Positions 6,117-13,071 of a stretch of DNA of 14,369 nucleotides are shown piece after piece. The notes beneath the pieces were generated by a model. That model saw only the letters and a list, made by a program, of their open reading frames with translations. It made no database searches and had not been told where the DNA came from. This DNA is from Alphaproteobacteria bacterium. Its GTDB lineage: Bacteria > Pseudomonadota > Alphaproteobacteria > GCA-2731375. The stretch spans positions 1 through 14,369 of the forward strand of contig JASLMY010000120.1 of assembly GCA_030746295.1 (NCBI GenBank), given 5' to 3'. The position numbers and the translations under genes are program-made. Position 1 is the stretch's first letter. Every line of letters starts with the position of its first letter.

Positions 6117-6302
6117 ATGTCGATTTGCAGTAGTTGTTTCGGAACCGGGCAGGTCTTGAGAACGGACCACGAATTCGACGGCGACGTTTGCTATGTCGTC
6201 TCGCGGATCGAGTCCTGTCTGCTTTGCGGCGATACGAGGATCATTGCGGAGCCTTCGGCCGACCGGGAGACGGTCGCGGAGCCGACCCCTGCCGCCGCCT
6301 GA
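6117..6302 (+). CDS. Small paired-CxxC (zinc-ribbon-like) protein, 61 aa
   Basis: A small protein with two Cys pairs, C4-x2-C7 (CSSCFGTG) and C34-x2-C37 (CLLCGDT), plus a lone Cys25. The pattern resembles half of a DnaJ-type zinc domain or a small zinc ribbon, so one bound Zn is likely. The C-terminal 20 residues are Glu/Pro/Ala-rich and probably disordered. The ATG at 6117 is preferred: AGG (6107-6109) lies 7 nt upstream, whereas the ATG at 6087 lies in the hairpin loop and would spoil the symmetry of a regulatory element. It could serve as a small regulator, a chaperone-like factor or an uncharacterised metal-binding protein. The monooxygenase gene follows on the same strand after 139 nt. 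I am only moderately sure it is expressed, but the paired Cys pattern is not expected in random sequence. Confidence 0.55.
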   Translation: MSICSSCFGTGQVLRTDHEFDGDVCYVVSRIESCLLCGDTRIIAEPSADRETVAEPTPAAA

Positions 6303-6441
6303 TCGTCGCGTCCCCTCTTGGGATATTATGTCGCGCGCTCCTGGTGCGACCGGCCGGCGTATCTTGTCGGTCGTGTCGTAGTGTGCGATGGCCTTGGTCG
6401 CGACGGGATCGGCCGTCGGCGGGCCGGGAGAAGGGGCGGGC

Positions 6442-7929
6442 ATGAGCAGGGAGGCGGGCCAGACGAAGCGGGTGGCACCGGAGACGAGCCTTCGCGTCGC
6501 GGTGATCGGCGCCGGGATGTCGGGCATCTTGAGCGCGATCAAGCTACGCGAGGCCGGCATCGACGATGTGACGGTCTACGAGAAGGCCGACCGCCTGGGC
6601 GGCACGTGGCGCGACAATACCTACCCGGGGCTCAGTTGCGATGTGCCCTCGCACCTCTATCGCTACCGCTTCGAGCCGAACCCGGACTGGAGCTACCTGT
6701 TCTCGCCCGGCGCCGAGATCCAGGCCTATCTGGAGCAGGTCGCGGCCAAGCACGGCGTCGAGGCCATCATCCGCTATGACACCGAGGTCACCAAGGCCGC
6801 TTATGCCGACGGCAGGTGGCGGCTCGAGACGCGGGACGGGGCGGCCGAGGATTTCGACTTCGTGATCGCGGCGACCGGCGTCCTGCGCGACCCGGTCTAT
6901 CCCGACATCGAGGGCCTGGCCTCCTTCGCCGGCGCGAGCTTCCACAGCGCCCGCTGGAACCACGACGTGGGCTTGGACGGCAAGCGGGTCGGCATCATCG
7001 GCACCGGCTCGACCGCAATCCAGATCGTGCCGGCAATCGTCGACCGGGTTGCCAAGGTCTCGCTCTTCCAGCGCACCGCCCAGTGGATCCTGCCGCTCGC
7101 CAACCCGGCCTATACGGAAGCGGAGAAGGCCGAATTCCGGAGCGCGCCCGAGCTGATGGAGGAGTTCTACCAGTCGATCTCCGAGCGCTTTGCCAACAGC
7201 TTTGCCCGCGCCGTGGTCGGCGACGCGGGACAAATGCGCCGCCTTGAGGAGGCTTGCGAAGCGAACCTGGTCGAGAACGTCCACGATTCGGTGCTGAGGG
7301 AACAACTGACGCCGGACTACAAGGTCGCCTGTAAGCGTCTCATCATGTCGGACAACTTCTACCCGGCGATCCAGAAACCGAATGCCGATCTGGTCACCGC
7401 CGGCATCGTGCGTATCGAGCCGGAAGGCGTCCGCACGCGGGGTGGCGTCCTGCACCCGCTCGACGTCGTGGTGCTGGCGACCGGCTTCGACGCCCATCGC
7501 TTCATGCGGCCGATGACGGTCGTCGGCCGGGACGGCGTCAGCCTCGACGAGGTCTGGGCCGAAGCCAACGAGGCCTACCGCTCGGTCGCCATTCCAGGCT
7601 TTCCGAACTTCTTCATGCTGGTCGGCCCGAACAGCCCGATCGGCAATTTCTCGTTGATACAAATTTCGGAAATGCAGCTCGACTACATCCTGCAGTTGGT
7701 CGACCTCGTGCGCGCCGGCCGCTGCCGCGCGGTGGCGCCCAGGCACGCGGCGACCAGACGCTTCAACGCTGCCATCAAGGAGGCGATGGGGAACACCGTC
7801 TGGGTCAGCGGCTGCCAGAGCTGGTATCTCGACAGGAACGGCAACCCGGCGATGTGGCCCTGGACCTTCGACCGCTTCCGCGACGATATGCGTCACCCGG
7901 ACCTGGACGATTTCGATCTCGTCGCCTGA
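6442..7929 (+). CDS. Baeyer-Villiger-type flavin monooxygenase
   Basis: A 495-residue NAD(P)H- and FAD-dependent monooxygenase of the BVMO/flavin-containing monooxygenase group, inserting oxygen into a ketone or oxidising a heteroatom. The ATG at 6442 is chosen because AGAAGGGG (6429-6436) lies 5 nt upstream; the ATG at 6388 has no such site. The FAD motif is GAGMSG (23-28), and GGTWRDNTYPGLSCD (53-67) is typical of BVMOs. The diagnostic fingerprint is present as F162-x-G164-x3-H168-x3-W172-N173, where most BVMOs end in Pro or Asp. A second nucleotide fold, GTGSTA (187-192), binds NADPH, and ATGF (346-349) is the linker motif. There is no C-terminal membrane anchor. It lies downstream of the paired-CxxC gene and converges with the MFS gene, leaving only 10 nt between stops. 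Class is confident; substrate unknown. Confidence 0.92.
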   Translation: MSREAGQTKRVAPETSLRVAVIGAGMSGILSAIKLREAGIDDVTVYEKADRLGGTWRDNTYPGLSCDVPSHLYRYRFEPNPDWSYLFSPGAEIQAYLEQVAAKHGVEAIIRYDTEVTKAAYADGRWRLETRDGAAEDFDFVIAATGVLRDPVYPDIEGLASFAGASFHSARWNHDVGLDGKRVGIIGTGSTAIQIVPAIVDRVAKVSLFQRTAQWILPLANPAYTEAEKAEFRSAPELMEEFYQSISERFANSFARAVVGDAGQMRRLEEACEANLVENVHDSVLREQLTPDYKVACKRLIMSDNFYPAIQKPNADLVTAGIVRIEPEGVRTRGGVLHPLDVVVLATGFDAHRFMRPMTVVGRDGVSLDEVWAEANEAYRSVAIPGFPNFFMLVGPNSPIGNFSLIQISEMQLDYILQLVDLVRAGRCRAVAPRHAATRRFNAAIKEAMGNTVWVSGCQSWYLDRNGNPAMWPWTFDRFRDDMRHPDLDDFDLVA

Positions 7930-7944
7930 ACGCGCCGCTTCAGG
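7925..7944. terminator. Stop-codon-embedded inverted repeat between convergent genes
   Basis: CCTGAA (7925-7930) and TTCAGG (7939-7944) form a perfect 6-bp stem with an 8-nt loop. Each arm contains the TGA stop of one of the two converging genes. No T-run is present, so it is at best a weak bidirectional terminator or 3'-end stabiliser. Confidence 0.35.
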
Positions 7945-9163
7945 ACTTCCACGCCGCCAGATAAAAGCCGACCACAGAGAGCCCTGCCACCGGCAGCATC
8001 ATCCAGAGCACGGCGTCGTACCCGCCGGTCCAACCCCACACCAGCGCCGCCAGGATCGGGCCCAGGGCCCGCGCCATGGTGGTGGGCACCGCCAGCGCGC
8101 CGTTGATGGCGCCGTAGCCGACGGTGCCGATGAATTCCGGCACCGCGCTGGCGCGAATGATGGTGGAGATGCCCGCAGCGGTGCCGAAGAGGAAGGCATA
8201 GGCGAAGACCCAGTTGCTGCCCGGCACCACGACCATCAGCAGGCCGATCGCCGCCAGGGGCAGCGCCAGGGTGATGACGCCTGACGCCGTGAAGTCGACC
8301 CAGCGCTCGACCGTCGCGAACAAGAGCCGGCCCGCGACCTGCATCGGCCCCACCAGCGTCATCACCGCGATCACCAGCGCCAGCTCGAAGCCGCGCTCGA
8401 CCAACAGCGGAATCGCATGCACGATGAGCGCCGAGTGCACCAGCGTCGTCGCGACGAAGGCGAGACCCAGAAGCCAGAAGCTCGGGTGGCGAAGGGCGGC
8501 GCCGAGCGGTGACGTCACCGCCGCGGCGCCGGTTTCGGACGCCTCGGTCGGACTGGGCTCGGCTTTCGCTCGGGCCGGCGCGGTGCGGCGCAGCACGAAA
8601 TGGTGAATGCCGCCCGAGACCATCAGGTTGAGCAAGGCCAGCACCAAGAGGGCAGGGCGCCAGCCGAGCGTCGTGATCAGGAGCTGCGTCGTAGGATAGA
8701 AGACAGTGCCGGCGAAGCCGGCGATGAGTGTCATCAGCGTAATCGCCCGTCGCGCGTCGTCGCGGAACGCGGTCACCAGCACCGCGAAGACGGGCTCGTA
8801 GAGGGTCGCCGCCATGACGGCGCCGAGGCCGATCCAGATGGCGTAGAAAGCCCAAAGCGCAGTGACCTCGGACCAGGCTAGGAACAAGAGGGCCGCCAGA
8901 ATCGAGCCGAGCGTCATCGGTATGTGGCCGCCTTGGCGGTCGATCCACCAGCCGACCGGAAAGGCACAGAGCCCGGCCACCAGCAGGCTCAGGGAATAGG
9001 CGCCCGTGAGCTCGGGCCTCGACCAGGCGAACTCCCGCTCCATCGGCTCCAGGAAGAGCGGAAAGCTGTATACGGTGCTGCCCCAGGAGACGATCTGCGC
9101 CAGCGCCAGCGGCGCCACCAGGCGCAAGAGCTCACCACTGAAGTATTGCCTCGCGAAGGCCAT
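7940..9163 (-). CDS. MFS transporter
   Basis: A 407-residue inner-membrane protein of the major facilitator superfamily, with about 12 predicted hydrophobic helices in two halves. Helix 1 covers about residues 14-38. Loop 2-3 carries the MFS motif A variant GWWIDRQGG (71-79). A charged Ala/Pro/Glu-rich cytosolic linker (about 193-215) separates the halves. The layout resembles the monocarboxylate/oxalate-formate-type branch, so import of a small organic acid or related compound is plausible; the substrate cannot be read from sequence. The ATG at 9161-9163 (complement) has no clear ribosome binding site, but no better in-frame start precedes helix 1. It is divergent from the glutamine amidotransferase gene across 160 nt. 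Confidence 0.92.
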   Translation of the reverse strand: MAFARQYFSGELLRLVAPLALAQIVSWGSTVYSFPLFLEPMEREFAWSRPELTGAYSLSLLVAGLCAFPVGWWIDRQGGHIPMTLGSILAALLFLAWSEVTALWAFYAIWIGLGAVMAATLYEPVFAVLVTAFRDDARRAITLMTLIAGFAGTVFYPTTQLLITTLGWRPALLVLALLNLMVSGGIHHFVLRRTAPARAKAEPSPTEASETGAAAVTSPLGAALRHPSFWLLGLAFVATTLVHSALIVHAIPLLVERGFELALVIAVMTLVGPMQVAGRLLFATVERWVDFTASGVITLALPLAAIGLLMVVVPGSNWVFAYAFLFGTAAGISTIIRASAVPEFIGTVGYGAINGALAVPTTMARALGPILAALVWGWTGGYDAVLWMMLPVAGLSVVGFYLAAWKS

Positions 9164-9323
9164 GCGCGCCGGGCCGCCCGTTGTCGCCGCTCTGTGGCCG
9201 GGCCGTGGCGGCCGGCCGCGGGGTTGGAATTCGCTTCGACGTCTCGCAAGTCATGCCTATCATTGCTGCCGACCCCGTGGAAGGCACGATGGTTCGGGGT
9301 GTGGAACTGTGGGAGCGAGAGAC

Positions 9324-10025
9324 GTGCGACTCGGTCTGTTGGAAGCGGGAAAGTTGTCGCCGGAGCTCGCCGCCCGGCACGGCAGCATGCCCGGCATGTT
9401 CCGCCGGCTCCTGGCCGCCGTCGACGAGGGGCTGGAGTTCCAGGACTACGCCTGTACCGACGGCGAGTTGCCGGCAACCACCGAGGCGTCGGATGCCTAT
9501 CTCGTCACCGGCAGCCCGCACGGCGTCTATGACGGCCTGCCCTGGATGACGTCGCTGCAGGATTTCTGCCGCGCCGCGGACGCCGCCGGCCGGAAGGTGA
9601 TCGGCGTCTGCTTCGGCCACCAGCTCCTGGCCGACGCCTATGGCGGCACGGTGGAGAAATCGGCCCAAGGCTGGGGGGTCGGCCTGCACCGCTACGAGGT
9701 CGCGGCCCGGGAGGCCTGGATGGCGCCGCCGCTTGCGGCCTTCGCCAACATCGTCTTTCACCAGGATCAGGTGACGGTACCGCCGCCCGGCGCCCGGCTG
9801 CTCGCCAGCAGCGCCTTTTGCCGCCACGCCATGCTGCAAATCGGCGACAACATCCTGACCCTGCAAAGCCATCCCGAGTTGACCAAGGCCTTTGCCACCG
9901 AGCTGCTCGAGGGCCGGCGCGAGATGATTGGGCACGCGACCGCGGAAACGGCGCTCGAATCGCTCCAGGCCGGCGATGACTCCCACCTCGTCGCCCGCTG
10001 GATGCTGCGCTTCCTCGACGCTTGA
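9324..10025 (+). CDS. Class I glutamine amidotransferase, stand-alone
   Basis: A 233-residue cytosolic GATase1-fold enzyme. The GTG at 9324 is chosen because GGGAG (9311-9315) lies 8 nt upstream and the conserved fold begins directly with RLGLLEAG; the longer upstream frame is non-family sequence antisense to the MFS gene. The catalytic triad is complete: Cys96 in GVCFGHQ (94-100), and His183 and Glu185 in QSHPE (181-185). GSPHGVYD (64-71) supplies the oxyanion-hole region, and FHQDQV (145-150) is also typical. There is no synthetase domain, so it either partners with an unseen enzyme or acts as a hydrolase. Its form recalls GMP-synthase-like GATases and plant gamma-glutamyl peptidases, which cleave gamma-glutamyl amides. 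A weak promoter, TTCGAC (9235-9240), 17 bp, TATCAT (9258-9263), may lie upstream. It converges with the dimethylformamidase-like gene. Confidence 0.92.
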   Translation: MRLGLLEAGKLSPELAARHGSMPGMFRRLLAAVDEGLEFQDYACTDGELPATTEASDAYLVTGSPHGVYDGLPWMTSLQDFCRAADAAGRKVIGVCFGHQLLADAYGGTVEKSAQGWGVGLHRYEVAAREAWMAPPLAAFANIVFHQDQVTVPPPGARLLASSAFCRHAMLQIGDNILTLQSHPELTKAFATELLEGRREMIGHATAETALESLQAGDDSHLVARWMLRFLDA

Positions 10026-10040
10026 AACAGCCCTCGTCAG

Positions 10041-10058
10041 CGGCAGTTAGGACTGCCG
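10041..10058. terminator. Perfect 7-bp hairpin in a convergent gap
   Basis: CGGCAGT (10041-10047), loop TAGG, ACTGCCG (10052-10058). The minus-strand TAA stop (10047-10049) sits at the stem-loop junction. It lies just after the amidotransferase stop, so it can act at the 3' end of both transcripts. No T-run follows on either strand. Confidence 0.45.
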
Positions 10059-12239
10059 GAATCGCGTCACCACGTTGTCGATGATGCGCGAGACGTCGTT
10101 GTCGTAGCTGTCGTGCGACAGGCTGCCGCAGAAGGTGATGGAGCCGACCGAGAAGACCGCACCGCCGGCCGGGGTCTCGAAATAGACCATGTCGGCCCGG
10201 AGCAGCTTTTGGGGCGTCTCGCCGGTGGTGGCCGTGAGATGCGTCAGCAAGTCCTCGGGCACGGTGACGAAGGTCTCGCTGTGGCCTTGCGAGCTGGCGA
10301 GGACGATGGCGTTCTCGGGCGTGCCCAGACGACGGTCAGCCCGGTCCAGCTCGAAGCCGGCGGCACCACCGCCGCTGAGGCCGAAGTGGCCGATGATATC
10401 GGCCTCGACGCCGTCGAAGATCCAGGCTGCCCGGGGGTCGTCGGCGCCCGGCCGGCGAACGTAGTAGGCACCTTCGAAGAGGCCTTGGCTGGAAAAGCCG
10501 ACGCCGGTCAGCATCTGTGGCGGCCGACCGTTGCGCCGCCATAGGCCGCCGTAGCTGCCGTCGAGGCTGTGGTAGTACTCGCCCGGCTCGGCCGCCCAGG
10601 CCCGAATGCCACCCTCGCCGCGGCGGATCTCCAAGACGCCCGGGATGGTATCGCTGTTGGCGACGCGCCAATAGAAGCCATTGCCGCCGAGATACATCAG
10701 CCGGCCGCCGCCGTCGACATGGGCTTGCAGCGCGTCGAGCGTGCCCTTGGTGTGGTACTCGGGATGCGAGCCGGTGATCACCACCTTGTAGAGTGCCAGC
10801 AGCGCCGCTCCTTCCGCGTCCAGGTCCTCGTCCGTGATCACGTCGTAGGCGTGGCCCTTGGCCTCCAGCCAGTCGGTGATGTGGCTGTCGGCGGAAAAGT
10901 GCCGGAGGCCGGAGCCGTGGGCGTCGTAGAAGGTCAGGAAGTTCGGTCGGAAGGTAATGATCGGCCGGAGGCGCGAGGAGAACGAGATGCCGGTGCCGTC
11001 GCTGTGATAGTTGTAGGTGGAGTGTCCATAGTCGGAATGGTCGTCCGGGTTCCACTCCCTGGCACCCCAGGCCCGGACGCGCTCTAGATAGGCGGCATCG
11101 ACGTTGTCGCGGGCGTGGTTGGCGTAGACCTGGTAGGTGAAGGTCGGGGCCAGGAAGACGACGTCGGCGGTGGCGGTGCCCGTTTTGGGGCGGACGTAGA
11201 AGGGGATGATCTCCTCGACATCGCCGCAGCGCAGCCGGGCGCCGTAGACGCCGCTTCGAAAACCCTCCGGCACTTCGAGGGTGAAGTCGGTCTCCCAGCC
11301 GCAGTCGTGCAGGTCGTCCTCGTGGAAGTGGATGGCGCCGTATTCTTGCGCCGCATGGCGCCAACACATCTCCCGGCCCGACCAGTTGGAGCCCATCATG
11401 CCGCGCGTCGGCAGATTGACGAGCTTGCCGTTCATTCCGTTCGGGCCGGTGTCGTGGACGACCTCACTCTCGACGTCGATCGAGAAGTCCCAGGCGGCCA
11501 AAAGGTCCGCCTGCGTCTCGCCGGCGGCCGCGGCCTCGATCTCGTCGTCGCCGAGCGCGCGGCCATAGAGAAAAGGCCGCTCGATCTTGCCGTTGAAATG
11601 CTCCGTCACCAGGCGGTCTTGGCGTGCGGCGATCAGCAGCGGTGTGCCTTCGGGGCAGATTGGGGCGTCCGAGACCTCGCCGCCGGCCTCGCCGCCGTCG
11701 TCGACCAGATGGGTTGGGCGTAGAGGCGCCTGACCCACCGCAAGGCGGCCAGAACTGGAATCGTAACAGGCCCAGAGCCGATACCAGGCGCGATTGCGAA
11801 GCGGCTTGCCGACGGCGATGCTCTGGGGCTCGCCATCGCCGGTGCCGAGAGAGAGCTCGGCGCCCTCAGCGCCGATCGCCAGAGCGAAGCCCCGACCCGT
11901 CGTATCGAGACGCGAGAGCACGACCTGGCGCTTGCCCGGCTGGGTCGGCCAGATGGTGGCGCCAACGGTGAAGGACTCCAGGCCGTCGAGCGCCGCCGTC
12001 TCGGTGACGATCGCGTAGGAGCCCAGATGCACCGGCTGGTGGCGCGAGGGATAGCTGCCGGCGACGGCGGCGGCGACCTCTTCATACTTCAGGCCAGGGC
12101 CGGCCGGGTTCGGATCGGCGTGAACGATGCGAATGACATCGACCTCGTAGGGCGTCTCGAAGACGCTCGAGATCTTGAACTCGATCCGGCCGCCGGGCGT
12201 GGCCGACAGGCGGTCGGTATATCCGGTCAAGGGCAACAT
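10047..12239 (-). CDS. N,N-dimethylformamidase beta-subunit-like protein
   Basis: A 730-residue protein resembling the large subunit of N,N-dimethylformamidase (DmfA2), which hydrolyses DMF to dimethylamine and formate. The ATG at 12237-12239 (complement) has AAGGAG 6 nt upstream. The N-terminus, LPLTGYTDRLSATPGG, is characteristic of the family. Residues about 75-260 look like a LamG/concanavalin-like insert ending FNGKIERPFLYGRALGDDEIE. Residues about 355-730 form the catalytic part, with a Rossmann-like core around VVITGSHPEYHT (486-497). DMFase has a mononuclear iron held by two Tyr and a carboxylate; by position the candidates here are Tyr372, Tyr411 (or Tyr409) and Glu494, which is my inference. 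There is no signal peptide. No small-subunit gene is adjacent: the neighbours are a divergent NIPSNAP gene and a convergent amidotransferase. The substrate may be another amide. Confidence 0.88.
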   Translation of the reverse strand: MLPLTGYTDRLSATPGGRIEFKISSVFETPYEVDVIRIVHADPNPAGPGLKYEEVAAAVAGSYPSRHQPVHLGSYAIVTETAALDGLESFTVGATIWPTQPGKRQVVLSRLDTTGRGFALAIGAEGAELSLGTGDGEPQSIAVGKPLRNRAWYRLWACYDSSSGRLAVGQAPLRPTHLVDDGGEAGGEVSDAPICPEGTPLLIAARQDRLVTEHFNGKIERPFLYGRALGDDEIEAAAAGETQADLLAAWDFSIDVESEVVHDTGPNGMNGKLVNLPTRGMMGSNWSGREMCWRHAAQEYGAIHFHEDDLHDCGWETDFTLEVPEGFRSGVYGARLRCGDVEEIIPFYVRPKTGTATADVVFLAPTFTYQVYANHARDNVDAAYLERVRAWGAREWNPDDHSDYGHSTYNYHSDGTGISFSSRLRPIITFRPNFLTFYDAHGSGLRHFSADSHITDWLEAKGHAYDVITDEDLDAEGAALLALYKVVITGSHPEYHTKGTLDALQAHVDGGGRLMYLGGNGFYWRVANSDTIPGVLEIRRGEGGIRAWAAEPGEYYHSLDGSYGGLWRRNGRPPQMLTGVGFSSQGLFEGAYYVRRPGADDPRAAWIFDGVEADIIGHFGLSGGGAAGFELDRADRRLGTPENAIVLASSQGHSETFVTVPEDLLTHLTATTGETPQKLLRADMVYFETPAGGAVFSVGSITFCGSLSHDSYDNDVSRIIDNVVTRFRQS

Positions 12240-12261
12240 CGCTTGCTCCTTCCCAAAGCTG

Positions 12262-12357
12262 CGTACGTCAACATGCTAGCGTGGTTGGCGTCGCTGGGGC
12301 AGGGGCCGGCTCGACCCAGTCGCGATCGGGCCGTACGATCAGGATGAAACCGTACGA
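12262..12357. promoter_or_regulatory. Cluster of three CGTACG palindromes in a divergent promoter region
   Basis: CGTACG occurs at 12262-12267, 12332-12337 and 12351-12356, all inside the 132-bp gap between the dimethylformamidase-like gene and the NIPSNAP gene. The last two extend to CCGTACGA (12331-12338 and 12350-12357), repeated 19 bp apart, near two helical turns. The right copy abuts the NIPSNAP ribosome binding site. This looks like a repeated regulator-binding site controlling both genes. I noticed one other copy in the window, inside a coding region near 3199. Confidence 0.45.
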
Positions 12358-12371
12358 GGGAAGGAAACGCC

Positions 12372-12698
12372 ATGATCTACGAGCTGCGCATCTATCATTG
12401 CGTGCCCGGCCGCCTGCCGGCGCTGTTGAATCGCTTCGAGACCATCACCTTGCCGCTTTGGGAAAAGCACGGCATCCGCCAAGCCGGCTTCTGGACCACG
12501 GGCATCGGCGACTCGAACCAGGACCTCTACTATTTCTTGGCCTGGGAATCGCTCGCCGAGCGCGAGCAGAAGTGGGACGCTTTCGCCGCCGATCCGGAGT
12601 GGCTGGAGAAGCGGGCCGAAACCGAAAAGGACGGCGCCATCGTCGCCTCGGTCAACAACCAGATCCTGTTGCCGACGAGCTTCTCGTCCGTCACGTGA
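12372..12698 (+). CDS. NIPSNAP family protein
   Basis: A 108-residue protein that is essentially a single NIPSNAP domain, a ferredoxin-like alpha/beta fold that usually dimerises. The ATG at 12372 has AGGGAAGGAA (12357-12366) 5 nt upstream. Family signatures are the opening YELRIYHCVPGRLPALLNRF (3-22) and the segment LYYFLAWESLAEREQKWDAF (51-70), with a regular hydrophobic pattern. Length and start fit bacterial members. The biochemical role of bacterial NIPSNAP proteins is poorly defined; they often sit in catabolic clusters. Here the gene is divergent from the dimethylformamidase-like gene across a shared control region, so co-regulation is likely. It converges with the carboxymuconolactone decarboxylase-like gene after 22 nt. 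Confidence 0.9.
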   Translation: MIYELRIYHCVPGRLPALLNRFETITLPLWEKHGIRQAGFWTTGIGDSNQDLYYFLAWESLAEREQKWDAFAADPEWLEKRAETEKDGAIVASVNNQILLPTSFSSVT

Positions 12699-12715
12699 CG
12701 CCCCGGCGCGGGGTG
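12699..12715. terminator. GC-rich hairpin between convergent genes
   Basis: CGCCCCG (12699-12705), loop GCG, CGGGGTG (12709-12715) form a 7-bp stem with one G-U pair, starting at the base after the NIPSNAP stop. No T-run follows. It is probably a 3'-end structure for both converging transcripts. Confidence 0.45.
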
Positions 12716-12720
12716 CCGGC

Positions 12721-13029
12721 TCAGTCGTCTTCGAAGACCTCGCAGGCGATGCGGCCGGCGTTCACCGCTGTCGGCCAGCCGGCATAGAAGGCGAGGTGGG
12801 TGATGAGGCCGCGCAGCTCGTCCTGGGTGACGCCGTTGTCGAGGGCGCGCTGCATGTGGCCGCGCAGCTCGTCGGTACGGTAGAGCGCGGTCAGCACCGC
12901 CACCGTGATCAGGCTGCGGTCGCGCTTGGTCAGCTCGGGCTGTTCCCAGACGTCGCCGAACAGCACCTCGTCGCGCAGCTTGCCGAGCTGCGGGACCATT
13001 TCGTAGGGGGTCTTCTTCGCCTCTGCCAT
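12721..13029 (-). CDS. Carboxymuconolactone decarboxylase-like protein
   Basis: A 102-residue all-helical protein of the CMD family, about the size of one CMD domain and shorter than full PcaC. The ATG at 13027-13029 (complement) has AAGGAG 8 nt upstream. The conserved core is visible: RDRSLITVAVLTAL (36-49), DELRGHMQRALDNGVTQDEL (53-72) and ITHLAFYAGWPTAVNA (76-91), with His58 and His78. There is no CxxC pair, so it is not an AhpD-type peroxidase. The family includes gamma-carboxymuconolactone decarboxylase of the protocatechuate pathway, but many members in catabolic clusters have unknown substrates and no other pca gene is present. It follows the dehydrogenase-like gene by 42 nt and is probably the last gene of a minus-strand operon. 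Confidence 0.9.
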   Translation of the reverse strand: MAEAKKTPYEMVPQLGKLRDEVLFGDVWEQPELTKRDRSLITVAVLTALYRTDELRGHMQRALDNGVTQDELRGLITHLAFYAGWPTAVNAGRIACEVFEDD

Positions 13030-13071
13030 CGTCGTTGCTCCTTCTGGTCGAACGGGTTGTCGGTGTGCCTG

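Noticed and set aside
6544..7896. 450-residue minus-strand open frame
   Set aside because: It is antisense to the monooxygenase, whose motifs are intact; the Asp/Val/Arg-rich translation has no family resemblance.
9006..9323. 106-residue N-terminal extension of the amidotransferase
   Set aside because: The extension overlaps the MFS gene on the opposite strand and is non-family sequence; the GTG at 9324 has a proper ribosome binding site and begins the conserved fold.
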